A stretch of 64,000 bases of DNA from Timema cristinae (GCA_039000515.1 JBCFYV010011135.1:24855725-24919724), one strand, 5' to 3'; shown: positions 11,341 to 24,485, counted from the stretch's first letter. Translations and numbers: made by a program. The notes: a model not told the origin generated them from the sequence alone.

Positions 11341-12475
11341 ATAAAAGATTAAAACGTATTCTCTTAAAATTTCGCCCTTAAACAAGATAACGCACATAGT
11401 TTTAATAGATAGAATATTGCCGGAGAAGACAAAAATAGTCCCGTTCACATTTTTCAAAGAAAATAAGTGCATCAAAGTATTGTTAATAGTTTATGTTTTA
11501 TAAATTTTAGCAAATGTGTGTTAAATAAATACGTCCTTAATTGGTAATCCACGAAAACAGATTTTTTTTTTCCTTTTAAAAAAAACAAACCAAGCTAAAC
11601 AATTTTTTTCATTTAGTATTTATTTGAAGACTAAAAAATAACATTTGTTTTATCTAAGTTTATCGTGTTTTTAAAAAACGTTGATTAATATTGGTGGAAA
11701 CGGGATATTTTTTTTTATTAGCAGCACAACTGAAATTCTATTCAACCAGTAACTGCACAAAAATAACAAACAGATGAATATATCCCAAGTAAAACAACAA
11801 AAAAAGAGAAAGATAAAAAAAAAACTTTTATGACACAAAACAGTAAAAGCGAAAGGTTTAGGTTTAAGGGAGGGGGATTTGTAAGGGGTGGTTAAGGGTG
11901 GAATGGTGGTGGAGACCCAAAAAACTCTTAATGTAAAACACACAATAGGAAAGCGGTTAACTGGAAGGTGATATACGTTTCACTTAAATTGTTTTTGTAC
12001 CGGCGACATTTTCAAAATGGCGCCCTCGCCGGTTAGAAAATCTCGTAACTTTCATAACTTATTTACAAAATGTATGGTAAAGAGTGTATACGAAGGATTA
12101 TCCCTTTCTCTCCTGAAACACCTTCACCCACCCTCCCTCAACCTAGTCACCCCCCTCCCCCAACATCCCCTATTTTCCCTTCCCTTGCCTCCATTTCTAA
12201 ACAAAATTACTAACAAACATTTATACACACATACACTAAGCAATCAAAAATGTATATGCAATTAGGTTCTCTGTAGTAATTTCGTTCATAAAGTTAAGTC
12301 ATTTCGTACTTGTAAAGTACCATACGAGTACTTGTAGGTAAGCATTAATAAATTGGTAGAAAGACCGTAGACTACCAAAGTTTTTAAATGGCTCCTGAAA
12401 AAAAAAGAGAGTTTTAGTTGTTATATTTGTTCTGACCACTTTAAAAAATGTATACCTACCTTGCAAATTTATATT

Positions 12476-12725
12476 TTCATTTTTACTGCCTGCTCGGTTT
12501 ACAGGCTTATGTACTAACTGCGTTAGTGGTTTTAAGGATGAGAAAGGTTATATATAGAGGAAGTGTATCCACATATGTGTTGAGGGAGATTGTAAAACCA
12601 ATTTGTAATTTGAAAAAAAAAAAAAAACACCCTCAGTTCACCCGACCGAGATTCAAAGCTCGTTCTTTCCATAGTTGGAATTCGAGAGTAGCGCTCCTTA
12701 GATCACGCCGCCATAGAAGTGGGTT
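12476..12725 (-). repeat. SINE-3 copy
   Basis: Antisense order: 'tcggtttacaggcttatgtactaa', then 'gagaaaggtt', 'gttgagggagattg', B box 'cgagattcaaagctcg' and head 'gatcacgccgccatagaagt'. An A16-like run sits inside the body. Confidence 0.7.
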
Positions 12726-12854
12726 CAACTCGGAATAACAACTCACTTTAAAAAAAAATATTTGAAATCCCCAAATAACGTTTTTTTTTATCACCACGTC
12801 TTACTATCCGTTTGGGTTTAACTCATATATCCCATTTATTTTCAAATTAAAAAA

Positions 12855-13190
12855 AAAAAGACACCTAAACATTGGAATCGAGCCCTGGAACTTTGGCTTG
12901 ATATGCCACTCAGCTATCCATGTAATTCTTCACTTGTATTTTAAGGCAGAGTCTGTTATGGACGTGTGGGTATTATCAGCTACAAATTAGCGATCAATTA
13001 AAATCACGATCTATCAGATAACGCAGTCACCATTGTCTTGGTAGTTGGCCTTTTGGCTGTCAATTGTACAATTAAAATTAACAATTCCTTTATAGCTCAG
13101 TGAATAGAGAATTGATGTATTAAGCCAAAGGTTCCGGTTTTAATGCACATCTCCACGTGTCATTTTTCAAATTAAAAAATATGCCATTTA
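12855..13190. repeat. SINE-5 element with tRNA-like modules at both ends
   Basis: The left end is an antisense tRNA-like module (B box 'ggaatcgagccc', A box 'cactcagctatccat'). It is followed by the diagnostic body 'attttaaggcagagtctgtt' and 'atggacgtgtggg', and by 'atctatcagataacgcagtc'. The right end has a sense module 'tatagctcagtgaatagaga' with a weak B box near 13130. The symmetric layout parallels the foldback at 37885-38430, but the inner right arm is missing here. Confidence 0.55.
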
Positions 13191-13245
13191 GAAGCGGCCA
13201 TACATGTAATTAACAAATATCATAGCTTGAATATTTAATCCATCA

Positions 13246-13430
13246 TGTGTACTAATAATGCTTGGGATTAGGATGAGTAAGTGTATCCGCATTCGTCTGG
13301 AGGGAGAATGGAAAACTTTTTTTTTAATTACCCTCAATACTTTTTATCTGGGTTTGAACCCTGATCTTACAATCATTGGCAGTCTAGTCTAGTGTGAGGG
13401 TGACGCCTTAGACCATGCAATCACTATTTG
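13246..13430 (-). repeat. SINE-3 copy, tail eroded
   Basis: Antisense body 'gattaggatgagtaagtgta', 'ccgcattcgtctggagggag', B box 'tgggtttgaaccctgatc' and head 'gacgccttagaccatgcaatc'. Confidence 0.6.
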
Positions 13431-13903
13431 TGTGGAAAAAAGTCGTCAAATAGTTATTTAACACACAGGTCAGGGTTTTAACGCTTGGTCTCCTCGTCAA
13501 TGACAAAACAAACCAAACCTTTATTTGCTTGTCCGCTACTAATAAGGGTGAATTTTAATTAAAGAAAGTCGTCGTTGATGTTTATTTTAGCGTAATTTAA
13601 TGCGATTAAATAAAATTAAATTTAGCTTGTTATTAATCCTACTAACAAGTGTATGGAGAAGTATGTACTCGTACGATTTCCATGATATTTCGTAACTGTT
13701 TACAAAACAACATTGAAAAGCACTTATCATCCATTAAAAATACAAAATGTTTTGAAATGTACGCTGCTCAATAAAATGAAATTTTATAAATGTATTTGTT
13801 ACGGTCATTAAAAATTCAATTTGATTAGTTGGGTGGTTTATCCTCTCTATAAAATAAATATCATTGTGTAACGTAAAGAATTTATCCCGTTTTTTCTTAA
13901 AAA

Positions 13904-13933
13904 TTATTATTTATTATTATTATTATTATTATA

Positions 13934-13965
<32 letters not shown>

Positions 13966-14229
13966 GCACCGCGTCTTACTACCCGTTCGGGTTATACTCA
14001 CTTACGCTAATGTGTAATGGTAGGGTGATTGTGAGATGAAATGGAGGATCTACAGTCTAACGTGGAATCCGAACCACGGTGGTGGCCTGGCATTCCCCAC
14101 ATTCACAGATGTCTTGTCAGAGGTAGAAGAAGGGTTTGGTAATCAGATAAATCTGTGCCGGGACAGAGGATTGAACCCCGGACCCCAGCACAGAAGTCCG
14201 ACACCTTACCCCTAGACCGCCAGGTCACC
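13904..14229 (-). repeat. SINE-1 copy with long (TTA)n
   Basis: Full-length minus-strand copy. The 3' simple repeat has grown to ~60 bp and includes a 'tatattatt' interruption. Ends 'gaccgccaggtcacc'. Confidence 0.88.
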
Positions 14230-15114
14230 CTTTTTTTAAAATAGATATTTACCCAAAACTCGTGATATTTGTGAAAAGAGTAGTAGGTCTACGCATTGTT
14301 GTAGAAACACTCCACCAAAGATCATCAATTAATATAATATACACTGTGACTTTCTTACTCATGGCATTAGGAACTAGGAACACTGTCACAGAGAAACTGA
14401 GAAACATTTTCGTCCACCAAAGAGTATGAGAATCAAATTAATTTTCAAAAACCTGAATTAAAAATGTTATATATTTGCTTATACCTAAGAAATTATTGGT
14501 TTAAAAAATTTATTTCTAATAAAAGCTTTTTAACTTTAATAGTACTACTATTTTACAACGACAAGTTATTTAGTATCTCAAATAATTGGTGGATGAATTA
14601 GGAAAATTAGAAAATTTCCCGCGAATACAACAACCACAAAGTAATTTTCATGATAAAATGAGAATTGTCATCTTGTTTATAATAATAATTATAATTTATA
14701 TTTATTTAATTAAAATTGTTAGTGAATTTTGGGAAAATCGATTTTTTTCCCCCATACAGTAAACTCCCCTTAAATTTAAGGTTAGATATCTAATTCCAAA
14801 AACCCTCGGATAGACGTTATTAAAACCCTAGATACCAAGTTTTATTCCTATTCTCTAACGTAAGACACAGACAGACAGACAGATGGCATTGCGAAAATAA
14901 TTTGTTTGTTTAAGAGGGCCATAAGACGCAGACATTTATCAAAATCTCGAGTTCGATTTTTTTTTTAAACCATCACAGTACTTCTCTCTCCGAAGTGCCA
15001 AGATAAAGTATTTAAAAAAATACTGTGAGGAAATTTGGGTCAGAAGCATAGAAGACAATATTTCTAAGGATATTTAGTTAGAATCTAAGGCGATTCTTAG
15101 TTCATAATATATTA

Positions 15115-15600
15115 TCTATACTTATAAAATAACATGTCCTGATTGACTTACTGACTGACTGACTGACATTCATCATCGCCGAGCGCAAACTATCAAGGCT
15201 ACAAGCATGAAATTCGGACTGTATATTCATTTTGTTATGTAGGCACCCACATAAGAAAGGATTTTAGAAAATTCCACCCCAAAGGGGTCAAAATAGGGAT
15301 GATTATATATTGTATGAAAGTCCGTCATTTTGAAAGTTACATAAACAAAATTTTGTATTTCGGTTATTGACGTAAAACAAATAAATACGTGTTTCAGGTA
15401 TTTTGGAAATTTTATTTAATAAGGGATGAAAAAGGGGGTGAAAGTTTGTATCGGACTTGCATTATTTTTGATTTGAGGTCAAGTTATGGTCATCAACGTA
15501 ACTAATATTTTAAATTAATCTGTAAATACATATGTATATTTTCGTATTTGTATATAATCAACTTCCACGCGAGCAAAGCCGCGGGCAACAGCTATCTAGT
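15115..15600 (-). mobile_element. ~480-bp Helitron-like element, copy 2 (best ends)
   Basis: Starts TCTATACTTATAAAATAACA after an A and ends GGGCAACAGCTATCTAGT before a T. This A^T flanking with no target duplication is what Helitron insertion gives. CGCG...CGCG near the 3' end can pair as a short hairpin, 12 bases before CTAGT. Confidence 0.6.
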
Positions 15601-16300
15601 TATACTATAAGTTACAAATGCAATGGCCAAATTTTTAGGTAAAGTATATAGCCCTTTCATCTGAATTGTATTTGTCTTAAGGATCATTAAAAGGGTACCA
15701 TCTAAACATATTGACTAAATATCATCACAAGAATTACCAACTAACCGCCGATGCACTCCCCCATCCCCACCTCCCCCGCTCCACGTCCTTAGCCTTACAC
15801 ATTACCGCGACATTTCAATAGCAACTGGACTAGACCGGTCTGAAATACCAATTTCTAATACTCGATATGTTAAATCCTCAATAAACTTTCTAAAGCCACT
15901 CATGGTGAGAATACGGCTTTATGATCCTTTTGGCACAGTAGATAGCACGTCTGTCTGACGAGATAAAAAGGATCAGTAATTCGATTCCCGTAACTTTTGA
16001 AAAAAAAAAAGTTGTAATTTGTCAACTTGTAGTATCCCTAATTTTTAAAGTGATAAATTGATGATCGGAGGACTGGGTGTTGTGTATGTTATAGAACTAT
16101 TAGTTATTTGAACAATATACCTCTCTCCCTCCATATTCTTATCGTTACTACATTTATCTTTGTTTTCAAGTTGAAATATCACCTATAATTTCGCTTAAGA
16201 TTTAAAGTCGATATTTTCCTTTGTGATCAAGTTAACACAAGAAAACTAATTAATATTCTATTTAATGTAGAACATTATATTCATAGAGGATAGCAGTGTT
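15601..16300. other. Intronic sequence with weak tRNA-like segment at ~15918-16000
   Basis: 'cacagtagatagcacgtctg' followed by 'gtaattcgattcccg' resembles A- and B-box spacing of a tRNA-derived SINE head. No body family was matched. The rest is unannotated AT-rich DNA. Confidence 0.3.
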
Positions 16301-16311
16301 TACATAGTTAA

Positions 16312-16531
16312 ATTATTATTATTATTATTAGCACCGCGTCTTACTACCCATTCGGGTTATAAGAACGTACACTAATATGTAATGGTAGGGTGATTGTGAG
16401 ATGAAATGGAGGACCTACAGTTTAACGTGGAATCCGAACCACGGTGGAGGCCTGGCATTCCACACATTCACAAGTGTAACCTTGTCAGAGGTGAAGGAAG
16501 GGTTTGGTAATCAGACAAATCTGTGCCGGGA
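16312..16531 (-). repeat. SINE-1 copy, head truncated, 11-bp target-site duplication
   Basis: TACATAGTTAA occurs at 16301-16311 and 16532-16542. Between them the copy stops at 'ctgtgccggga', so the tRNA head is missing. Truncation at the 5' end with an intact duplication is the signature of incomplete target-primed reverse transcription. Confidence 0.88.
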
Positions 16532-16701
16532 TACATAGTTAAAGAAGTCAGTCTTACAATATTTACATAATTATTCTACCAAAAACACTCCCTAAGTATT
16601 TCTTAGTTAATTGCTAACAATTTTAAATCCAAATCACTTGATATGAAATACTAAACGAAAAATATTTTGTTTTGCTGCCATATTTCCTAAAAAAAAAAAC
16701 A

Positions 16702-16913
16702 CGTGGATGTATGGTCTGACGTGCTACTCACGTTTTATCCTAGACTTTCCGAAGACTGGGTTTCGATCCTGGTTGGGTGCACAAAGGGTGGTGTTCCTTA
16801 ATGGTTTTCCACTCTCCCTCCACGCGAATGCAGGTGCATTTCCTCTAAATCATAGCTTTGTGTAATTAGTATATAAGCGTAAAGCCCGAACGGGTGGTAA
16901 GACGTTTTGCTGA
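16702..16913 (+). repeat. SINE-3 copy
   Basis: Eroded head, B box 'tgggtttcgatcctggttgg', body 'ggttttccactctccctcca', tail 'cgtaaagcccgaacgggtgg'. Confidence 0.7.
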
Positions 16914-17214
16914 AGAAACTTATATTCATTTACGTTATGGAGTAAGTGACAGAAAAATTTATTAAACCATATTATTGTACATGATATGAAAGAACATATA
17001 TTGATTTGTTGTCAATTTGTGAGTGAAAACTTTAACGACAAACCATTCAATTCAAATTATAATTTTATTGTAACCTTTTTACATTTTCTGCTAGTGTCAT
17101 TCTTTTAGCGAGTATACTAGGTAGAGCTCCTTAAAAATGGTGAAAAGCGATAAAAAGAAAAGTGTCATATAAAGATGTATTCAAGTACTTTTTCCCTTTA
17201 ATAGTTTTGTTTCA

Positions 17215-17640
17215 TTTACAATATTTTTGAAAACGAAATAAAACTAAATTGTCTTTTTTTTTACACGAAATCCTTCTATAAAATGAAATAACACCGCTTT
17301 CACAACAACAAAAAAGTCTTTAAATAAACACGAAATTAAGAGTAAATTAATCAGAAATTTTGACCATTCTCTAATTTTATTAGTATTTTTCTATAATGTA
17401 AGCTAACTTTAAGGCTAAAAAATTGTGAAATATGCATACAAACTTGACAAAGAATTTTATAGACAATAATAAGGTTTCAAGAGTAAATTTTAATTTTGTA
17501 TACATTTTCTCAATATGTAATTAATACTTAAACAATTCAGATAACATATAATATTAAATAAACATGAAATAACATCAAGAAGTGAGATTTATAAAACGAA
17601 ATTTTAACTAAAAATAAAACCATTTGTACGGGGCTCTGAT
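17215..17640 (-). repeat. ~420-bp dispersed repeat, inverted partner of 8295-8692
   Basis: Ends with 'tacggggctctgatta', the complement of the other copy's 'gagccccgta' start. Carries a ~20-bp insertion ('gaatggtcaaaa' region) and a longer 'aaatgtatacaa' segment relative to it. Confidence 0.7.
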
Positions 17641-17843
17641 TATAGGTAATACAGCTTGAAACAATTGTCACATAATTATGTGGTTTACTGTATTACAATT
17701 TATCATTTATAAAATGTGGGTTTACCCTTTAGCGTTGGTAAATTAATGGCCATAAACTGGATGTTGTGTCTGTCCTAGTCTTAAGTTATATTATAAGGCA
17801 TATGAAGCTAAGACAGGCCTATCAAGCTTGAATAAAATACTGG

Positions 17844-18104
17844 CGGTATAGGGGTAAGGTGTCAAGTCAAGACTTCTGTGCTGAGGGTCCGGTGTTCAAT
17901 CCTCGGTCCCGGCACAGATTTATCTGATCACCAAATCCTTCCTTCACCTCTGACAAGACATCTTGTGAATGTGTGGAATGCCAGGCCTCCACCGTGGTTC
18001 GGATCCCACATTAAACTGTAGGTCCTCCATTTCATCTCACAATCACCCTACCATTACACATTAGCGTAAGTGCGTATACCCGAACGGGTTGTAAGACGCG
18101 GTGC

Positions 18105-18138
<34 letters not shown>
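17844..18138 (+). repeat. SINE-1 copy with 13-bp target-site duplication
   Basis: AATAAAATACTGG is found at 17831-17843 and 18139-18151. The first ~10 bases of the head are missing. The head has an 'aagtcaagac' slip near the A box. Long (TAA)n. Confidence 0.88.
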
Positions 18139-18145
<7 letters not shown>

Positions 18146-18304
18146 TACTGGCCCAGCCTGGAAACAATTCAATTCTGAAATCCGTTGTACTGAGACCAGT
18201 TAAACAGTTCTACCATGATTTTTTAAACTAAACGAAATTAAAAAAAAATTTAAAACAAAATCAATTTAATAGATCCAAATTTATGTTGAGGTCCACCCGT
18301 TCAC

Positions 18305-18500
18305 ATTATATTCCTTTGTATTAATGGTTCTAAATGGGTTAGGGATTATTAAGGTTAATTTATAGGAAGTGCATACGCATTTTCGTAGATGGAGTGTGGA
18401 AAAACTATTAGGAAAACTACCCTCAGTACGCCAGACTGGGATCCAGCCCCTATTTCTATTGTGAGAGTGACGACTTAGAACATGCGACCACCGAAACAAT
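18305..18500 (-). repeat. SINE-3 copy, degenerate
   Basis: Antisense 'gggttagggattattaaggt', 'cattttcgtagatggagtg', B box 'ctgggatccagcccc', head 'gacgacttagaacatgcgacca'. Confidence 0.6.
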
Positions 18501-19446
18501 CCCAATTTTCATTTATCAAATTTATGATGTAAAAAAACACGCAATTTAATACATTTACTGATTTTTACATGGTTTTGTTTCTAATATCTCGGTTATTCGA
18601 TAGCTCTTAAACATACTGTCACAATCTCACTTCGAAATAAGATTTCACTTATAACTTTCTTCCCTTAAAAAAATAAAATGAGATAAAAAAAAACTTTCAC
18701 GGAAAACTAAGCCTGAAAATATTCTCAACATTATATTACACAACTTTGAATATTTTTAAGGTTAAAAGGGAAGGGATACTTTTTTTTTTCCTCCCCAAGC
18801 TACGTTACTAAACTGACATGCTTATGGAGATAGGGAAGGGTTTTTCTTTTCAACCACCTCTTCTCTCCCATTTTTTTTTTGTTGTTGCATTTTTCATACA
18901 AATGAGTTGGTTGTGTCTGGAAGCGTGTCTTAGTTTTGCTGCGAAGCCAGCGAAGCCTATAGCCAACACACTACATAAAGCACTGCGAACCTTCAGCCAT
19001 ATAAATCATCGCGATATTCACTTGTTTCACGTGGAGAAACACACGCGTCTATATGTATATATACATTTTATACGCAACTTGTAAGAATAAGGTACTATGT
19101 CCAATCATAAACATATTTTTTCTGAAATAAATACAGTCAAGTTTTCATAGGCAGATCTTGAAATAGGTCTTCTTTTACGTGTTAATACATCCAAGAGCTG
19201 TTATTTTATTTTTTTAGCAGGGAGTCGAACTAGGAACTTAACCGATAACCGAAATTAACCGTTATATTCAAGAAAATAGAACCATAACGTGAAACTTTAA
19301 AAATAAATTATTTAAGTACCAGAACCGGATTTGCTATATATATTTTTAGGTTCTTAAAGGGTCTAGATTTTATATTTTTTTTTTTATAATTGCATTTTAT
19401 ACCCGCATTTCTTAAACTGAATTTTATTTTGAATCACTTCAAGAAC

Positions 19447-19697
19447 CCATTTCGGTGCACATGGTCTAACGCGCTACTCTCGAAATAGATTAGACTTCCG
19501 ATGACGGTGAGATCGAGGTTCGAATCTAAATAGGGTGTTCTGAGGGTGCGTTTTTTTTTCTCCAAAGTGGCTCTTCACTTTCTCTCCACGCAAATGCGGG
19601 TAAACTTCCTACAAATATAATTTCCCGTATCCCGTATCATTAACTTAATTATTACACAAGCGTATAAGCCGAACGGGTAGTAAGACGTGGTCATAAA
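19447..19697 (+). repeat. SINE-3 copy
   Basis: Head 'atttcggtgcacatggtcta', B box 'gaggttcgaatctaa', body 'ctctccacgcaaatgcggg', tail 'cgtataagccgaacgggtag'. Contains 'ccgtatcccgtatc', a small duplication. Confidence 0.75.
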
Positions 19698-19728
19698 AAA
19701 ACTTATATTATAGATACTCTATTAAGGT

Positions 19729-19967
19729 ATTATTATTATTATTATCATTATTATTATATTATTAGCACCGCGTCTTACTACCCGTCCGGGTTATACGCTA
19801 GTGTTTAATGGTAGGGTGATTGTGAGATGAAATGGAAAACCTACAGTTTAACGTGGAATCCGAACCCCGGTGGAGGTCTGGCATTCCCACATTCACAAGA
19901 TGTCTTGTCAGAGGTGAAGGAAGTGTTTGATTATCAGATAAATCTGTGCTGGACCGAGGATTGAACT
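19729..19967 (-). repeat. SINE-1 copy, head truncated
   Basis: Starts with (TTA)n and stops within the B-box region at 'ggattgaac', so the A-box half is missing. Confidence 0.8.
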
Positions 19968-20087
19968 ATTATTTTATTAAAATGTGCACACTTTTTTGAG
20001 TTTTAATAAACCAAATCCGCTGCGGCAGGCTTGTGAACAAAGATTTCTTTTTGTACACCACACTTTTCTCACCGCTTGGGCTAGTGA

Positions 20088-20225
20088 TTAATTTACCCTA
20101 TTGGGTTAGGGAATGATAAAGGTAAACTTTGAATTAAATGTACCCAAATTTTCTTAGAGGGAAAGTTTAAAAACCTTTTAAGTAAAAAAAAAAAATCTAG
20201 CATACTCCAACCGCGACCCTAAATA
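20088..20225 (-). repeat. SINE-3 fragment, degenerate
   Basis: 'gggttagggaatgataaagg', 'aaatgtacccaaattttctt' and 'caaccgcgaccct' follow the antisense SINE-3 order. Head not clear. Confidence 0.45.
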
Positions 20226-20401
20226 GCCCCAAAACGAGAAAAATAAGGAAGTGGTTTATCAATTAACATTTTATTGATTAGACAACATTAGAATTTAATA
20301 TATACAAATTAATAAAAAAAACAGAGTGTGTAGTGGAAAGAGATGGACCATTAACTCCGAGCAAGAGGATGAATCTTTTAAAACGTTCAATTCCATAGTT
20401 A

Positions 20402-20647
20402 CCCGCCTCAGTGGCGAAGTTAGCTAACGCGCTTGTTTCGTGTTGAACTAGACTGCTGAGGACAGGGAGATCAAAGTTCAAACCTTGGGTGAACTGGGTT
20501 GGTTTTTCATAACAGTTTTCCACCTATCTCCCCACGAAAATGTGGGTTCATTTCCTCTAAATTCAACCTCCTCAATTCCTAACTCATCAACGTAATTAGT
20601 ACTTAAGCGTATAACCCGAACTGGTAGTAAGACGCAGTGTTAAAAAG
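20402..20647 (+). repeat. SINE-2 copy
   Basis: Head 'cccgcctcagtggcgaagtt', weakened B box 'caaagttcaaaccttgg', tail 'cgtataacccgaactggtag'. The hairpin has one mismatch. Confidence 0.8.
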
Positions 20648-21099
20648 AGATTTACTTAAATAGTGAGTGTTAAAGTTGGTAAGAACAATTCCCACGTCAG
20701 AGTTACAACAAAAGATAATGAATTATTAGTGAGCATAAATAATTGCAATTGAAATAATTATTATAAGCGTAGTTAATTTCAACGCCTGATTGGTAGGCTC
20801 ACAATTATACAAGACATTACTATTTACGCTAAATATGGCAACATTTAAATTAAAAAGAGTTTGTTTTTTTAAATACAAACGCCATCTAGTGGTTTCAAGA
20901 CAAAGAATATATAATGTCAAGAGTGTCCTGGAATTAAATGCCAAATTTTATCTTCATTTAAAATGTTTCTCATATAATGTCGTTATGTTTATGCCAAATA
21001 TTTATAACTGTTTGTATCACCGTTTGAGAAAAAAATAAACTTCATGGTTTTACTGGAGAAATATTTGAGTTATTTTGACTTAATAAATGTTTTGTTATA

Positions 21100-21369
21100 T
21101 TATTATTAGCACCGCGTCTTACTACCCGTTCGGGTTATACGCACTTACGCTAATGTGTAATGGTAGGGTGATTGTGAGATGAAATGGAGGATCTACAGTT
21201 TAACGTGGAATCCGAACCACGGTGGAGGCCTGGCATTCCCCACATTCACAAGATGTCTTGTCAGAGGTGAAGGAAGGGTTTGATAATCAGATAAATCTGT
21301 GCCGGGACCTAGGATTGAACCCCGGCCGCCAGCACAAAAGTCTGACACCTTACCCTGCCAGGTCACCCT
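21100..21369 (-). repeat. SINE-1 copy inserted into an older dispersed repeat
   Basis: TTTTGTTATA at 21090-21099 is repeated at 21370-21379. The flanks rejoin as the repeat also seen at 1262 and 4270 ('aaaaactgcaaaaacactgc'). The head is intact except for a short deletion near the A box ('cttaccctgccagg'). Confidence 0.85.
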
Positions 21370-21590
21370 TTTTGTTATAAAAACTGCAAAAACACTGCTC
21401 TTAATTCACATTTTATACACTTAAACTTTTTTTCTTTCAAATTTATAAATATAATATTTGCACATCTATAGGTAAAATATAATTTTCATATTATATAATT
21501 ATGTTTCGCTAGTTATTTACCATTAATTGTACTAGCGTTTGCTTAACCTTAAAGAAACATGTTAGCTATTTTTATCTTTTTTTAAATATA

Positions 21591-21837
<247 letters not shown>

Positions 21838-22539
21838 TATTTGTATCTTGTTTGTAGTTTTAAAAAAATTGCGCACTTTTAAGTTTATTGAGGAAATGCA
21901 TCAAACACTAAGAGAAATGGGACATTTAAAAAATCTCTAAATTTTTTATATTTTATAGGAAGTTCTATTTTAAAATATTGAACGTATTTTTATTCAATAG
22001 TCCTATATTTAACTCATATTTATAAAAGAAAAAAGGTCACTTTTTACGTCTGCAAAAAAAAAGCTTTCCTACCATTTAACTTTTGCTAAAATATATATTC
22101 AACTTCTTAAAATAAACTTGGTTCATCCATTTCGAGAGAATCCAGTAAATTTAGGATATATCGACATATCAATAGAACATTTAAAATAAACTGTCTAAAA
22201 GTATAGACAGGAACAAAAAAAAAGGAGAGAGTGAGAGAGGGAAAAAAAAGTAACACTTATGTACGTCTATCTTGTGTTCAAACGGAATACACTTTGACGC
22301 AGGAAGTATACTCTAAGGGTACTTACCATAATGCGACGTTTTTCAACGATCCTCACACTTTTCCCCCTTTCATCCTCACATCCCCTCTACCTTATCCCTT
22401 TCTTGTTTTTTTCCAAAGAGTAAAATATTCACTTTGAGTGAGAACTGATAGAAATAAAGAAAGAGAAAGTATAAGCTAGTACTCACCAAGATTAAAACCC
22501 AAGGGAGAAATATAAAACGTGCACTGAAGAGGATTTCTT

Positions 22540-22635
22540 TTATATATATATATATCTATATACATATATATATATATCTATATATATATCTATATATATA
22601 TATCTATCTATATACATATATATATATATATACAT
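22540..22635. repeat. (TA)n-type microsatellite with TATC and TACA interruptions
   Basis: About 95 bp of alternating TATATA, TCTATA and TACATA. Confidence 0.9.
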
Positions 22636-22744
22636 AAATTTACACTCGCACACAAACAGAATCGTTCACTCACATTTGCAATAACCCAAACTTTTTTATT
22701 TATTTTTTATTTTTAATCTTAAGATAAAGACTAATATTTTTTTT

Positions 22745-22920
22745 AGTCATAGCGTTTTAGTACCTGTCCGGGATATAAGCACATATACTAATAACGCTCA
22801 TGTAGCAAGGCTTAGTAAGATCAAATTTAGACAAAATTTACCCGTATTTTTGCTTTGGGATCGTGGGTAAAATATCAAGTATAATACCAAAGAGATGCCT
22901 TAAACCATATCATGACCACT
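22745..22920 (-). repeat. SINE-3 copy, degenerate
   Basis: 'agcgttttagtacctgtccg', 'aaatttacccgtatttttgc' and 'gatgccttaaaccatatcat' in antisense order. B box not readable. Confidence 0.45.
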
Positions 22921-22953
22921 GATGTGGTTTTGCGTGGGCTTGTTTTAAATGGT

Positions 22954-22983
22954 GGGGGGGAGGGGGGGTTAGGGTGTAATGGG
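22954..22983 (+). other. G-quadruplex motif
   Basis: Four G runs separated by A, TTA and TGTAAT (loops 1, 3 and 6). It is on the coding strand of the host gene, inside intron A-B. Confidence 0.6.
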
Positions 22984-23015
22984 AAGGTGTATTTCTTAAT
23001 TATAGTTTATTGTTG

Positions 23016-23255
23016 CCCGATACGGTGGCCGCATGGTTTAAGGCGCTACTATCGCAGTAGAATAGACTGCCGGTGACCGGGAGACACAGGTTCGAATATA
23101 GGTCGGGTGTACTGTGGGTGGTTTTCCACTCTACCTCTACGCAAATTAGAGCGCATTTCCTATAAATATAACCTTCTTAATACCTAAAACCATTGGCGTG
23201 GTTAGTAAATAAGTGTATAACTCGAACGGGTAGTAAGACGTGGTGATAAAAAAGT
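23016..23255 (+). repeat. SINE-3 copy, good head
   Basis: Head 'gatacggtggccgcatggtt' and 'aaggcgctactatcgcagta', B box 'caggttcgaatataggt', tail 'cgtataactcgaacgggtag' region slightly changed. Useful as a near-reference for the family. Confidence 0.8.
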
Positions 23256-23744
23256 TTATTTTGTTTCATGGGGATAAATTCGTATCATGGCTGGGTCGAA
23301 AATAGTAGTAATAAAGTATGGTCGAGCCGAATCTGTATTTACCTACACCCTCCCCACCAGTGTGGATCCTGATATTAACAAATCTTAAAAGAAAAAAATC
23401 AGATAGTTATGTAGCCTATTTGATGAAAATTCGCGACTAGCATAAAGCTTGGTTCACACTTTCGACAAAGATACAAAACAGACTCTGCTTGAGTAGAATA
23501 CAATTCACACACTGTATGTTTACCCATGATGCTTTGCAACGCAAACATAAAACAGCTGGTTATCAACATATTATTTATTTCAGTGGATAAACACATATTT
23601 TAGATCAATTCTCCCAGTATGTTTTCAAATTATAACGCTGTGTCGTGGCACAATCCAATATTCGATACACACGCTTTACATAAACGGTTATTTCAAATCT
23701 CCTCACAACCAAGGATGCTGTCTGCTCGCTTCTAGCTCTACAGC

Positions 23745-23925
23745 GCATGCGCATGTTTGAGATGTTGTATCTGGGATTTGACTGGTCCTCCTGTGTCGAA
23801 CATCTAGGGCAGAGTGGATTAAGTAGAGATTAGTTGAACTTTAAGGAACAACCGCGCTCGATAGGCGAAATCTTGTGAATGGCTTAGAGCTTGTCACGTG
23901 ACCACGTTTCTGTTCTGCATAGTTT
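23745..23925. promoter_or_regulatory. Possible regulatory patch: NRF-1-like and E-box palindromes
   Basis: GCGCATGCGC at ~23743-23752 is a perfect NRF-1-type palindrome, and GTCACGTGAC near 23896-23905 is a perfect extended E-box (USF/MITF/TFEB class). Both sit in a stretch richer in CpG than its surroundings. No transcription start can be shown, and both could be chance or repeat-derived. Confidence 0.25.
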
Positions 23926-24171
23926 TTGGCGAAGTGTGAATCAACAGTACACTAAACACTTTCCCTAGCACTTAAATTTATTTACTAAATTACATCATGA
24001 ACAGGATTTCCACGTCCTCTTTTACCAGGACACTATTTTTTTTTTTTGAGACTTTAAAATATTTGTCCGGGTGGATTTATTTCAATAACGTAATTGTCCG
24101 GGGTTTAACCAAATATGATGCCAATTTTTTAAATGTTTTTTTTAAATTTTTCATTAAAGAGAGCAATGATT

Positions 24172-24485
24172 AGATAGTATTGTTTTGGACTAGGTCACAT
24201 TTTGAGAGGATGAGTGTGATCGAGGAATAAGCAAATATATGAAGGTAGAGTGTGTGGATCAAAAGGAAGGGGTAAGCCATGTAAGTTTGGTTGGATGTTA
24301 ATAGTTTTAATAATAAAAAAGCATGTATGACTCGGTGTATGGATGTTGTTGAAGTGAAGAGAGTATGCAAGGGTAGGAAGTGTGAGAAAGTTAGTGAGGA
24401 TGGATTAAGTGTTTTTTTAGTTAAATGCACAGTTTCTTGCCTACCCTGTAAGGGAAAGGGGTGATTGTGTTTGTATGTTTTAGGG
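24172..24485 (+). pseudogene. LINE 3' end fragment, opposite orientation to 5832-6245
   Basis: The plus strand carries 'caaatatatgaaggtaga', 'ggatcaaaaggaaggggtaa', 'aagcatgtatgactcgg' and 'gtgaggatggattaag', each with a counterpart in the 5832-6245 fragment. It then runs into the 3' end 'tcttgcctaccctgtaaggg', also seen at 48597. Coding potential is broken. Confidence 0.7.
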